From positions 1-47,211 of the forward strand of contig NZ_OCTQ01000007.1 of assembly GCF_900232905.1 (NCBI RefSeq): a stretch of DNA of 47,211 nt, read 5' to 3'. Source of the stretch: Miniphocaeibacter massiliensis (GTDB taxonomy: Bacteria > Bacillota > Clostridia > Tissierellales > Peptoniphilaceae). The notes beneath the pieces were generated by a model. The model did no database searches. It was not told the DNA's origin and saw nothing but the letters and a program-made list of their open reading frames with translations. The stretch's first letter is position 1. Each line of letters starts with the position of its first letter. Below, in pieces: positions 7,083 to 15,851 of this stretch. Made by a program: the position numbers and the translations under genes.

Positions 7083-7664
7083 TTAATAAGTTTCTTTAAA
7101 TACTTCAAAATAAGCTTGAGGGTGAGCACAAGCTGGACAAGTTTCTGGTGCAGATGCTCCTGTGTGAACATATCCACAATTATTGCATTTCCACTCCACT
7201 ACTTCTTCCTTTTTAAATACTTCACCATTTTCTATATTAGCTAATAATTTTCTAAATCTTCTTTCATGTCTATCTTCTACTTCGGCTATTTCTCTCCAAA
7301 CATGAGCTATTTCTTTAAATCCTTCTTCTTCAGCAATTTTAGCAAACTCTGGATACATGTCGACAAACTCTTCATGCTCACCATTTGCAGATTCTAGTAA
7401 ATTTTCTGCTGTAGTACCTAATTCTACTGGATAGTTCCACTCTACTTCTACAGTCTCACCTTTTAAATCTTTGTTCAAAAATTTAAAAAATCTTTTACCA
7501 TGTTCTTTCTCATTCCTTGCTGTTTCTTCAAATATATTTGATATTTGTACATATCCCTCTTTTTTTGCTATGGATGCATAATATGTATATCTCATAGTAG
7601 CTTGAGACTCACCTGCAAAAGAAATCATTAAATTTTTTGCTGTTTTAGTTCCTTTTAAACTCAT
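7083..7664 (-). CDS. rbr: Rubrerythrin
   Basis: A 193-residue non-haem di-iron protein that reduces hydrogen peroxide in the cytosol of anaerobes. The ferritin-like four-helix part carries the Glu/His ligand motifs EETARNEKEHGK (about 46-57) and EIAEVEDRHERRF. The C-terminal rubredoxin domain has Cys160/163 (CNNCGYVH) and Cys176/179 (CPACAHPQAYFE). The start at 7664 follows AAAGGAGATATT. An upstream in-frame extension to 7721 would run across the promoter and PerR-like box and is rejected. A near-consensus promoter and a PerR-like box lie upstream, which fits peroxide-inducible expression. Confidence 0.96.
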   Translation of the reverse strand: MSLKGTKTAKNLMISFAGESQATMRYTYYASIAKKEGYVQISNIFEETARNEKEHGKRFFKFLNKDLKGETVEVEWNYPVELGTTAENLLESANGEHEEFVDMYPEFAKIAEEEGFKEIAHVWREIAEVEDRHERRFRKLLANIENGEVFKKEEVVEWKCNNCGYVHTGASAPETCPACAHPQAYFEVFKETY

Positions 7665-7692
7665 AATATCTCCTTTTATATTTATAATATTT

Positions 7693-7707
7693 TTATAATC
7701 ATTACAA
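7693..7707 (-). promoter_or_regulatory. PerR-like box
   Basis: On the minus strand TTGTAATGATTATAA matches the PerR/Fur-family consensus TTATAATnATTATAA at 13 of the 14 specified positions. It sits 4 bases downstream of the -10 box, where a bound repressor would block transcription. Confidence 0.65.
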
Positions 7708-7711
7708 TTAC

Positions 7712-7740
7712 AGTGTAACAATTAAAATTATGATTGTCAA
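7712..7740 (-). promoter_or_regulatory. Rubrerythrin promoter
   Basis: Minus strand TTGACA (7735-7740), 17-base spacer, TACACT (7712-7717). Confidence 0.85.
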
Positions 7741-7783
7741 TTTTTTATTATTAAACTTTACCTTTTTGATATTAATTATCAAT

Positions 7784-9526
7784 CTATAATCTTGGTCTAG
7801 CTTTATACTTAGTGTGCAATAATTCTTCAGATTTTTCTGATCCTGGTCTTTCTAAAAATTCTTCATATAATTCTTTTATCATAGGATTTTCATGAGCTTT
7901 TCTTATCTTTTTATCCCTGTCTACTTTGTATATTCCCTCAGCTCTTTTTCTTAAAATAGATAAATCTCCATAATGATATGGTTGTCCTGCACCTCCTATA
8001 CATCCTCCAGGGCACGCCATAACTTCAATTGCATCAAAATGTACTTCTTTCTTTTTAATTTTTTCTAATAGCCTTCTTGTATTTCCCAATCCATTTGCCA
8101 CTGCAATCTTTATTAATCTACCTTCTATTTCAAGTTCTGTTGTCTTTATTCCTTTTATCCCTCTAAGTTCAGTAAATTCCATATATCCTAATTCTTTTCC
8201 TGTTAACCACTCATATGCAGTTCTAACTGTAGCTTCTATTACACCACCTGTTGATCCAAATACAGCTCCAGCTCCTGAAGATTCTCCCATTATGTTATCA
8301 AATTCGTCTTCATTTAAAAGCTCAAAATTAATACCAGATTCTTTTATCATAATTCCTAGTTCTCGTGTAGTTATGACAATATCAACATCTCTAGTACCAT
8401 TGTTCATTAATTCTTCCCTTGCTGATTCATATTTTTTTGCTACACAAGGCATTACTGAAACTACTACAATATCTTCTGGATTTATCCCTTCTTTTTCTGC
8501 AAAATATGTTTTTGCAACTGCTCCAAACATTTCATGAGGTGATTTACATGATGAAGGTATATCTAACATATCTGGGAATTGTTGTTCCATAAAATTTACC
8601 CAAGAAGGGCAACAACTAGTTAATATAGGAATTTTACCTCCATTTTTCAATCTATCTGCAAATTCATGAGCCTCTTCCATAACAGTTAAATCTGCTGCAA
8701 AATTTGTATCAAATACCTTTGAAAATCCTAAATTTCTTAATGCTGATACCATTTTCCCCGTCAGATTTTCCCCTGGTTCAAAACCAAATTCTTCTCCTAT
8801 TGCAACCCTTATTGCTGGAGCTGTCTGTACTATTACATACTTGCTGTTGTCGTGCAAAACGTTCCATAATTCTCCAATATTATTTATTTCTGTCAATGCT
8901 CCAGTAGGGCACACCGCAACGCATTGCCCACAAAATGTACATACCGTATTATGCATAGATCTATCAAAAGTTGATCCAACATAAGTATTAAATCCTCTAC
9001 CTATTGTCGCAAGTGCTCCAACTGTTTGGGTTTCATTACATGCTGTTTCACATCTCTTACATAATATACATTTGTTTGGATCTCTTTTTATAGAAAGACT
9101 ATCTACATCTATCTTAAAATTATTTTTTTCTCCACTATAATGTATTTTTCTTATTCCTAAATCTGCTGCTAATTTTTGTAATTCACAATTCATATTTTTT
9201 GCACAAGTTAGGCATTCTGTTGGATGATTTGAAAGTAATAGTTCAACAATAGCCCTTCTAGCTTTTATAGCTTTAGCAGACTCTGTTTTTATTTCCATAC
9301 CTTCATATACTGGAGTTGCACAGGCAGCTACCAATCTTCCCGTATTAACAACTTCTACCATACAAACTCTACAAGAAGCTCTCTTGTTTTCTAATTCTAT
9401 TTCATGTAAATTTAAATGACATAATGTAGGAATTTTAATTTTCAGCCTTTTTGCTGCTGAGAGAATTGTTGTCCCTTCTTCAACAGATAAGCTATTTTCA
9501 TTTATTTTTATATTAACCATTTTCAT
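7784..9526 (-). CDS. hydA: [FeFe] hydrogenase catalytic subunit, HydA/HndD type
   Basis: A 580-residue catalytic subunit that interconverts protons and H2 at an H-cluster. From the N-terminus: a [2Fe-2S] domain (Cys36, 52, 55, 69), a His-ligated [4Fe-4S] site (His101, Cys105, 108, 114), two ferredoxin-type [4Fe-4S] sites (CILCKRCETAC and CTFCGQCVAVC, 152-205), then the H-cluster motifs TSCCPSW (302-308), MPCVAKKYE (Cys360) and MACPGGC (Cys505, Cys509). All expected ligands are present. With HydB and HydC it should form the trimeric enzyme that couples H2 to NAD(P)H and, in characterised relatives, ferredoxin by electron bifurcation. The start lies 13 bases after hydB, with GGAGACCC upstream. 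Maturases HydEFG are not in the window. Confidence 0.96.
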   Translation of the reverse strand: MKMVNIKINENSLSVEEGTTILSAAKRLKIKIPTLCHLNLHEIELENKRASCRVCMVEVVNTGRLVAACATPVYEGMEIKTESAKAIKARRAIVELLLSNHPTECLTCAKNMNCELQKLAADLGIRKIHYSGEKNNFKIDVDSLSIKRDPNKCILCKRCETACNETQTVGALATIGRGFNTYVGSTFDRSMHNTVCTFCGQCVAVCPTGALTEINNIGELWNVLHDNSKYVIVQTAPAIRVAIGEEFGFEPGENLTGKMVSALRNLGFSKVFDTNFAADLTVMEEAHEFADRLKNGGKIPILTSCCPSWVNFMEQQFPDMLDIPSSCKSPHEMFGAVAKTYFAEKEGINPEDIVVVSVMPCVAKKYESAREELMNNGTRDVDIVITTRELGIMIKESGINFELLNEDEFDNIMGESSGAGAVFGSTGGVIEATVRTAYEWLTGKELGYMEFTELRGIKGIKTTELEIEGRLIKIAVANGLGNTRRLLEKIKKKEVHFDAIEVMACPGGCIGGAGQPYHYGDLSILRKRAEGIYKVDRDKKIRKAHENPMIKELYEEFLERPGSEKSEELLHTKYKARPRL

Positions 9527-9539
9527 ATTTTAGGGTCTC

Positions 9540-11414
9540 CTATTCTTTAATTATTGCATTTACTGGACAGCCATTATAACATGCTCCACATTTTATACAT
9601 TTTGAATTATCTATAACATGGACTTCTCTAACTTTTCCAGATATACAATGTGTAGGGCATAATTTTGCACATTTTGTACAACCTATACAACTATCTATTA
9701 TTGAATAATTAATCAAAGAATTACAAACTTTAGCTGGGCAATGTTTATTTAAAACATGATCTTCATACTCTTTCCTAAATCTACTTAGTGTTGATAAAAC
9801 AGGATTAGGAGCTGATTGCCCTAAAGCACATAGAGATGTATCTTTTATAATTTCCGCTAAATTTTCTAAATCTCCTAAATCTTTCTCCTCCGCTTTTCCT
9901 TCAGTAATCTTAACTAATATTTCTTGAAGTCTTTTATTACCTATTCTACAAGGTGTGCATTTACCACAAGATTCCTCCAATGTGAACTCTAAATAGAACT
10001 TTGCAATATCTACCATGCAACTATCTTCTGACATCACTATCATTCCACCTGATCCCATCATAGATCCTTTTTCTATCAATGAATCATAGTCTATAGGAGT
10101 ATCCAAATCTTCTGCTGTTATGCACCCTCCTGATGGGCCACCTGTCTGTACTGCTTTAAATTGCTTACCACCCGGAATTCCACCACCTATTTCATAAATT
10201 ATTTCTCTTAAAGTTATTCCCATAGGAACTTCAATAATACCTGGCCTATTTATCTCTCCACCTAGTGTAAATACTTTCGTACCTTTTGATTTTTCAGTTC
10301 CTATAGAACTAAACCATTTAGAGCCATCTAAAATAATTCTAGTTATATTTGCATATGTTTCAACATTATTTATTAAAGTTGGTTTACCATAAAGTCCAGA
10401 TTCTGCTGGATAAGGTGGTTTAGGGTTTGGCTCACCCCTTTTTCCTTCTATTGAGTTCATTAGTGCTGTTTCTTCTCCACAAACAAAAGCACCAGCTCCT
10501 AATTTTAATTTAATATTAAATGAAAAGTCTGTCCCAAAAATATTCTTTCCTAAAACCCCCATTTTCTCAGCTTCATCTATACTCTTATTTAACCTATCTA
10601 CCGCTGAAGGATATTCAGCTCTTATATAAATAAAGCCTTCATCAGCACCTATTGCATATCCTGCAATAGCCATTGCTTCTAGAACTGAATGAGGATCTCC
10701 CTCCAATATAGATCTATCCATAAAAGCTCCTGGATCTCCTTCATCTGCATTGCATATTACATATTTTTTATCACTTAAACTTTTCCTAGTTAATTCCCAC
10801 TTAAATCCTGTTGGAAAACCTCCTCCTCCTCTACCTCTTAATCCGCTATCAATTATCTCTTTAGTAACTTCTTCAGGTGTCATTTCTGAAATAACTTTAT
10901 CTAAAGCAAAATATCCATCAGCCGCTATGTATTCTTCTATTGAACTTGGATCAATATATCCACAATTCTTATGTGCTATTTTAAGCTGTTTTTTATAGTA
11001 TGACACTTCATATATAGATTTCATTATATCTTCTGATATAGCTTCTTCGTAAATAAGATCTTTTACTGTTTTATTCCCTATCAAATCTTCTTCTATTATT
11101 CTTTTAGCGTCACCAATTTTTAAAGATGCGTAAAATTTCCCTCCAGGATGTACAACAGCAATAGGTCCTGCTGCACAAAGCCCAAAACATCCAACTCTTA
11201 CAATACTAATTACTTTTTCTAATCCTTTATTTCTTAGCTCTTCTCTAAATTCTTTTTCTATAATGTTACTCTTTGATGATCTGCAACCTGTATCTCCACA
11301 AATTAACACTTGTTTATTGTAAATGCTATACACATTTTCTAGTTCTTTTTTCCTTAAAGACATCTTTGGCAAAGTTTGTTCTTTTATTTTTATTAAATCA
11401 TTCCTTTTAATCAT
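9540..11414 (-). CDS. hydB: [FeFe] hydrogenase diaphorase subunit, HydB/HndC (NuoF-like)
   Basis: A 624-residue flavin subunit. The N-terminal 100 residues are a thioredoxin-like [2Fe-2S] domain (Cys39, 44, 76, 80). The NuoF-like core has the NADH and FMN motifs GLRGRGGGGFPTG and NADEGDPGAFMDRSILEGDP, with SCGKCTPCR binding a [4Fe-4S] cluster. The C-terminus carries two more [4Fe-4S] sites (CIGCTKCAKLCP and CIKCGACYNGCP). This is the full HydB layout of electron-bifurcating hydrogenases. It overlaps hydC by 4 bases (ATGA), indicating coupled translation. Confidence 0.96.
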   Translation of the reverse strand: MIKRNDLIKIKEQTLPKMSLRKKELENVYSIYNKQVLICGDTGCRSSKSNIIEKEFREELRNKGLEKVISIVRVGCFGLCAAGPIAVVHPGGKFYASLKIGDAKRIIEEDLIGNKTVKDLIYEEAISEDIMKSIYEVSYYKKQLKIAHKNCGYIDPSSIEEYIAADGYFALDKVISEMTPEEVTKEIIDSGLRGRGGGGFPTGFKWELTRKSLSDKKYVICNADEGDPGAFMDRSILEGDPHSVLEAMAIAGYAIGADEGFIYIRAEYPSAVDRLNKSIDEAEKMGVLGKNIFGTDFSFNIKLKLGAGAFVCGEETALMNSIEGKRGEPNPKPPYPAESGLYGKPTLINNVETYANITRIILDGSKWFSSIGTEKSKGTKVFTLGGEINRPGIIEVPMGITLREIIYEIGGGIPGGKQFKAVQTGGPSGGCITAEDLDTPIDYDSLIEKGSMMGSGGMIVMSEDSCMVDIAKFYLEFTLEESCGKCTPCRIGNKRLQEILVKITEGKAEEKDLGDLENLAEIIKDTSLCALGQSAPNPVLSTLSRFRKEYEDHVLNKHCPAKVCNSLINYSIIDSCIGCTKCAKLCPTHCISGKVREVHVIDNSKCIKCGACYNGCPVNAIIKE

Positions 11415-11911
11415 ACTCTCACCTCTTTACGATGTTCTTTAAGTATTTTTTCTATATCAGATGATTTTACTTTTCCATATACTTCTCCATTTATAACCAT
11501 TACTGGTGCTAGTCCACACGCTCCTATGCATCTTACTCCTTCAATAGAATACTCTCCATCTTCACTTGTTTCTCCACTTTTTATACCCAGTTGATTAGTT
11601 AATTCTACCAATATATCGTTCGCTCCTTTTACATAACAAGCTGTTCCTGTACAAACAGATATATCCATCTCCCCTTTTGGTATAAATCTGAATTGGGAAT
11701 AAAAAGTTGCTACTCCAAAAATCTCAGAAGAATGTACTTCTAATTCTAGAGCTATAATATCCACTATTGCCTCTGGTATAAAGCCATACTCTTGTTGAGC
11801 TTTCTGCAAAGCTGGCATAATAGCTCCTTGATCATTTTTAATTGTTTTTAGATAATTTGTAAACTCCCTTAGTTTAGGCATATCTTTTTCAATGTCATAA
11901 TTATACTCCAT
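11411..11911 (-). CDS. hydC: [FeFe] hydrogenase subunit, HydC/HndA (NuoE-like)
   Basis: A 166-residue thioredoxin-like [2Fe-2S] protein of the NuoE family and first gene of the hydrogenase operon. The four cluster cysteines are Cys87 and Cys92 (CTGTACYVKG) and Cys128 and Cys132 (CIGACGLAPV). It passes electrons between the flavin subunit and the rest of the complex. The ribosome-binding site is TAGGGGG, 6 bases upstream. Upstream is an AT-rich region of about 400 bp with a candidate -10 (TATAAT, minus strand 11944-11949) but no convincing -35. Confidence 0.94.
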   Translation of the reverse strand: MEYNYDIEKDMPKLREFTNYLKTIKNDQGAIMPALQKAQQEYGFIPEAIVDIIALELEVHSSEIFGVATFYSQFRFIPKGEMDISVCTGTACYVKGANDILVELTNQLGIKSGETSEDGEYSIEGVRCIGACGLAPVMVINGEVYGKVKSSDIEKILKEHRKEVRV

Positions 11912-12313
11912 AAAAACCCCCTAATTGATATTTTTATATCTATATTATATACTTTAATGCATTTTATAGCTAATTGATAAACTTTGTTTTTTATTTGCAT
12001 TTTTGTATTTTTATAATTTTTTTATCCTTTTTAATTAATAAAATGATGTTTATTAGTATATTTATATATATTTTTTTATATCTTATAGATTTTTTAAATT
12101 ATCATTTTTTGTAAATTTTTTATAATATTAAACTTTCCTTAACATTTCTTACTTTAGGATCATTTTTGACCCTATTATATATTCTAATTATTCTTTTCTG
12201 TTAATATATTTAAAAGATAAAAATTGTGAATATCAATTATATTTTTGTCTTCTTAGTTTTTTGATATAATTTTATACATTATAATATCTTATATATCATT
12301 TTTTTATTTTCCC
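11912..12313. other. AT-rich intergenic region upstream of the hydrogenase operon
   Basis: About 400 bp of extremely AT-rich DNA. Minus strand: TATAAT at 11944-11949 and a dyad GATAT-AAAA-ATATC in the presumed leader of hydC. No Rex-type site (TTGTTAA spacer TTAACAA) could be found by eye. No open frame with a ribosome-binding site and no RNA was recognised. Confidence 0.5.
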
Positions 12314-12350
12314 AAATAAAAAAGCATAAACCGTTAAGTTTATGCTTCGT
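12314..12350 (-). terminator. Terminator of the Crp/Fnr gene
   Basis: AAGCATAAAC (12322-12331) pairs with GTTTATGCTT (12338-12347). On the minus strand the arm is followed by TTTTTTATTT. Confidence 0.85.
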
Positions 12351-12355
12351 TTAAA

Positions 12356-13063
12356 TTAATATTCTCCTGCTAAATCTTCTAAAACTTCCATATTATATAT
12401 AAGAATTTTTTTATTACCAAGTATATCTATATATCCTTTTTCTTTAAATTGATGTAATTTTCTAGTAATAGTTTCTCTACTAGTACCTGCAAAACTAGCC
12501 ATTTCCTCACGACTTATAGGAAAAGCTAACAACACACCATCTACAGTTCTGGTTCCAAATATATCTGCTAAATCTAATAAAAGACTAGCTACTTTTCCAT
12601 CTGCAGTACCTGCGAATAATCTTTTTACCAATCCCTCTGCCCATCTTATTCTCTCATCTGATTTTTCAAGTATTCTTCTAAGAGTTATTGGATTATTTAA
12701 AGCTATCTCTTCAAATTTTTCTTTAGATAAAGTGACTATTATTCCTTCTTCTAATGCCTTGCCTATATATCTATATTCATCATCTTGTAATATATTAAGT
12801 CCGCCTACAAAGTCTCCTGGAGAATAAATATATAAAATCTGTTCTCTTCCATCTAATAAATTATTATATATCTTTATTCTTCCTTCAACTATTATATATA
12901 ATCTACTTGCAGAATCTCCTGTTTCAAAAATTATATCTCCATTTTTTACTTCAAAAAATTTTACACCTTCAAATATTATATTTTTTTCGTCTTTACTTAA
13001 TCCATCAAAAAAAGGTATTTCTTCTAATAATTTTTCATAATTTAAATTGTCGCATTCTCTCAT
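12356..13063 (-). CDS. Crp/Fnr-family transcription regulator
   Basis: A 235-residue cyclic-nucleotide-fold regulator: beta-barrel sensor domain (about 20-120, with GDFVGGLNILQDDEYRY), dimer helix, then a winged helix with the Crp-type recognition helix in SREEMASFAGTSRETITRKL. The N-terminal Cys cluster of Fnr is absent (only Cys4), so oxygen sensing through an Fe-S cluster is unlikely. The effector is unknown. I prefer the ATG at 13063 because AAAGGATGAT lies at proper spacing; an ATG three codons upstream would abut the AAGG directly. It is a single gene with its own promoter and terminator. Confidence 0.9.
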   Translation of the reverse strand: MRECDNLNYEKLLEEIPFFDGLSKDEKNIIFEGVKFFEVKNGDIIFETGDSASRLYIIVEGRIKIYNNLLDGREQILYIYSPGDFVGGLNILQDDEYRYIGKALEEGIIVTLSKEKFEEIALNNPITLRRILEKSDERIRWAEGLVKRLFAGTADGKVASLLLDLADIFGTRTVDGVLLAFPISREEMASFAGTSRETITRKLHQFKEKGYIDILGNKKILIYNMEVLEDLAGEY

Positions 13064-13108
13064 GCCAATCATCCTTTTATAAATAATTTAAAATCTTTCC
13101 CTTTTACT

Positions 13109-13117
13109 ATTATACCA
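13109..13117 (-). promoter_or_regulatory. Candidate extended -10 of the Crp/Fnr gene
   Basis: Minus strand TGGTATAAT, perfect -10 with the TG extension. The -35 region is weak. Confidence 0.5.
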
Positions 13118-13252
13118 CTATTTTTGATATTAAATCTATCACTTTACAATTCTAATAAAAGTATATATTTAATTAGACTTATAAAATAATATTTATAATG
13201 AATTTGTAACTCAAAAATCTTAGATACAATACTCTACTTTAATATATTAATA

Positions 13253-13261
13253 TGATATAAT
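13253..13261 (+). promoter_or_regulatory. Candidate extended -10 of pheA
   Basis: TGATATAAT, 28 bases before the pheA start codon; poor -35. Confidence 0.5.
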
Positions 13262-13289
13262 ATACAAAATAACTTTATAGGAGATAAAT

Positions 13290-14123
13290 ATGAAAATAGG
13301 GTATCAAGGTGTTCCTGGTGCATACAGCGAGGTAGCTACAATAAATTTTTTCGGAAAAGATGGATATGAAGCAATTGGTTATGATAGTTTTAGACCTTTA
13401 ATAAGAGATTTGTCTAACAATTCTTTAGATTATGCAGTTCTTCCCATTGAGAATTCAACAACCGGCATAATTTATCGAACCATGGACTTGATAAGACATA
13501 ATAATATTTTTGCTGTTGGAGAAGTATTTGTTCCAATACACCATCAGCTTATAGGTTTTCCTGAAGCAACGTTTGAAGATATTACTGATGTTTATTCTCA
13601 TCCTGAAGCCCTTAGTCAATGTAACTACTTTTTTGAATACAACGAGCAACTTAATCCAATCTCTTGGAAAGACACTTCTGAAAGTGTAGATTATATAAAA
13701 AGAAACAATTTAAAAACTTCTGCTGCCTTAGCTAGTAAAAGAGCTGCTGAAATATATGGCATGAAAATTATTAGAGAAAATGTTCAAGACATATCTTATA
13801 ATACAACAAGATTTTTAATTTTTAGAAATGCTATAAAAGTTCCTGAAAATGCAAATAAAACCACTATGTACTTTCAAGTAAAACATACAGCTGGAGCATT
13901 ATTGTCAGCTCTTCAATGTTTTGCCGATGAAAATCTAAATTTAATAAATTTAAATTCAAGACCTCTCGGAAATGAAAACATATTTCAATATGGTTTCTTC
14001 TTAGAAATTGATGAAAGTTTAAATAGTGAAGCAATGAAAAAAACAATTGAAGCTATCAAACCACATGTAACTTTAACAAATATAATAGGAAGCTACCCTA
14101 AAGGTGAACTTCCCTTTAAATAA
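13290..14123 (+). CDS. pheA: Prephenate dehydratase
   Basis: A 277-residue enzyme converting prephenate to phenylpyruvate in phenylalanine synthesis. The catalytic domain (1-180) starts IGYQGVPGAYSE and shows LPIENSTTGII and the TTRFLIF motif with the catalytic Thr-Arg-Phe. An ACT regulatory domain follows (about 190-270): HTAGALLSALQCFADENLNL and NSRPLG, the usual phenylalanine-feedback region, with N-S-R-P in place of the common E-S-R-P. No chorismate mutase domain is fused. Start after TAGGAGATAAAT. The stop codon is immediately followed by the stop of the convergent tyrA with no spacer. Confidence 0.95.
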   Translation: MKIGYQGVPGAYSEVATINFFGKDGYEAIGYDSFRPLIRDLSNNSLDYAVLPIENSTTGIIYRTMDLIRHNNIFAVGEVFVPIHHQLIGFPEATFEDITDVYSHPEALSQCNYFFEYNEQLNPISWKDTSESVDYIKRNNLKTSAALASKRAAEIYGMKIIRENVQDISYNTTRFLIFRNAIKVPENANKTTMYFQVKHTAGALLSALQCFADENLNLINLNSRPLGNENIFQYGFFLEIDESLNSEAMKKTIEAIKPHVTLTNIIGSYPKGELPFK

Positions 14124-14996
14124 TTAAATTTCTCTTGAACGTTTTTGACGACTTTGCTCTAGGATATTCCATATTTTATCGTATTCGGAATTTTCTAGAG
14201 CATTTTTTAATTTAGAAAATTCTTCTAAAAATTTATCCATTTCTTTTAATAAATCCTCTTTTGACTCTAAAAATGCATCAGTCCACAAGTCAGGATTAAT
14301 TCTTGCCACTCTAGTAATATCTTTAAAACTTCCACCTACAAAATATTCTACCTGATCATCATAAGATGGTGAATTAGTTATTGCTACAGAAATAGCATGT
14401 ACAAGTTGACTTGCATATGCTATTTTTTGATCATGGGTTTCTATATCTGTTATTTCTACAGATTTACACTTAATTGCAAATGCTAAATCTCTTATTAAAT
14501 CAATATTCTCTTTTTTATTATTTTCAGTTGGAGTTAAAATATAGTTTGCATTATTAAAAATTGCTTTATCGGCATATAAAAAACCTCTATATTCATTCCC
14601 TGCCATAGGATGACCCGGTATATAATCAACATCTTTTCTTAAGAAAGAAAATATTTCGGGAACTAACTTTTTTTTAGTACCTGCAAGATCTGTAATAACA
14701 GTCCCTTCTTTCAAATACTTCTGATTTTTTTTAAGAAAATCTACAACCCCTGATGGATACATCGAAAGAATCAAGAGGTCAGTATCTCCTAATATTTTTT
14801 CAGTTTCTATTGAACCTTTATCTATTGCTCCTAAAGCTTCTGCTGCTGTTACAGTACTTTTAGTTCTCGAAATACCATATAAAATATTAGGTCTTATCCA
14901 TTCCTTAATAGCTAAAGCCATTGAACCGCCTTCCATTCCAAGTCCAGCTACTGTTATATTCATATTAGATAATTTTTCTAAATACTTTTTATTCAT
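14124..14996 (-). CDS. tyrA: Prephenate dehydrogenase
   Basis: A 290-residue NAD(P)-dependent enzyme that makes 4-hydroxyphenylpyruvate from prephenate in tyrosine synthesis. N-terminal Rossmann fold with GLGMEGGSMALAI, then SMYPSGVVDFL, the DLAGTKK segment, and the substrate-site motif IPGHPMAGNEYRG. The C-terminal helical domain contains SQLVHAIS and GGSFKDITRVA. No ACT domain, so this copy is not obviously feedback-regulated. It faces pheA tail to tail with abutting stop codons. Ribosome-binding site AAAGGAAAT. Confidence 0.94.
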   Translation of the reverse strand: MNKKYLEKLSNMNITVAGLGMEGGSMALAIKEWIRPNILYGISRTKSTVTAAEALGAIDKGSIETEKILGDTDLLILSMYPSGVVDFLKKNQKYLKEGTVITDLAGTKKKLVPEIFSFLRKDVDYIPGHPMAGNEYRGFLYADKAIFNNANYILTPTENNKKENIDLIRDLAFAIKCKSVEITDIETHDQKIAYASQLVHAISVAITNSPSYDDQVEYFVGGSFKDITRVARINPDLWTDAFLESKEDLLKEMDKFLEEFSKLKNALENSEYDKIWNILEQSRQKRSREI

Positions 14997-15158
14997 TTTA
15001 TATTTCCTTTACTATTTTTATTAATTCTTATTACTAAGTATATAACAATATTGTATAAACCTTAAGAAATTATTACAATTTACTAAAATATACTTCTTTA
15101 AAGCTTTTAACATCAATTTGTAATATAATTAAATTAGCAATTCATTAGGAGTAAATAT

Positions 15159-15851
15159 ATGAAAGAAAATATTTTAATAGTTGATGATGAAAAAGAAATT
15201 ACCGATTTAGTAGAAATATACCTCAAAAATGAAGGATTCAATGTTTTTAAATTTTACAATGGAAAAGATGCAATAAACTGTATTAAAAACGAAAATCTAG
15301 ATTTAGCTGTTTTAGATATAATGTTACCTGATATCGATGGTTTTAGTCTATGTCAAAGTATAAGAAAGGAATATCTATTCCCTGTAATTTTTTTAACAGC
15401 TAAAATAGAAGATGGTGATAAAATAATGGGTCTAACTTTTGGAGCAGACGATTATATGACCAAACCGTTTAACCCCTTAGAATTAGTTGCTCGAATAAAA
15501 ACACAGCTGAGAAGATATAAACAATACAATAAAATTGATTTAAATAACGAAAAAAATATTTACGATAAAAACGGATTATTTATTGATTCAAATACTAGAA
15601 AAGTTAATTTAAATAATAAACCTTTAGATCTTACACCTATTGAATTTGATATTCTTTGGCATTTAGCTAAAAATAGCGGTAAAGTTGTAAGTTCAGAAGA
15701 CCTTTTTGAAAAAGTCTGGAAAGAAAAGTATTTAAACAATAACAATACAGTTATGACTCATATTGCAAGACTTAGAGAAAAAATGAAGGAACCTTCTCGA
15801 AAACCAAAATATATAAAAACTGTTTGGGGAGTGGGATATACAATTGAATAA
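15159..15851 (+). CDS. vanR: VanR-type response regulator
   Basis: A 230-residue OmpR/PhoB-family response regulator. The receiver domain has the acidic pocket Asp9/10, phospho-acceptor Asp53 (VLDIMLPD) and Lys102 (TKPF). The DNA-binding winged helix covers about 135-228 (LDLTPIEFDILWHLAKNSGK to YIKTVWGVGYTIE). It is strikingly similar to VanR regulators in wording (ILIVDDEKEITDLVEIYLKN, GADDYMTKPFNPLELVARIK) and precedes a VanS-like kinase and VanG-like genes, hence the name. The start follows TAGGAGTAAAT. Its end overlaps the kinase start by 8 bases. Confidence 0.88.
   Translation: MKENILIVDDEKEITDLVEIYLKNEGFNVFKFYNGKDAINCIKNENLDLAVLDIMLPDIDGFSLCQSIRKEYLFPVIFLTAKIEDGDKIMGLTFGADDYMTKPFNPLELVARIKTQLRRYKQYNKIDLNNEKNIYDKNGLFIDSNTRKVNLNNKPLDLTPIEFDILWHLAKNSGKVVSSEDLFEKVWKEKYLNNNNTVMTHIARLREKMKEPSRKPKYIKTVWGVGYTIE

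Noticed and set aside
7665-7721. N-terminal extension of rubrerythrin
   Set aside because: It would place the start upstream of the PerR-like box and cover the -10 region. The ATG at 7664 has AAGGAGATATT.
8292-8537. Plus-strand open frames inside the hydrogenase, permease and IleRS genes
   Set aside because: They lie antisense to genes with complete catalytic motifs, lack ribosome-binding sites and show no family motif.
11912-12313. Rex (redox) operator upstream of the hydrogenase operon
   Set aside because: TTGTGAATATCAATT near 12225 resembles one half-site only. The second half does not fit.
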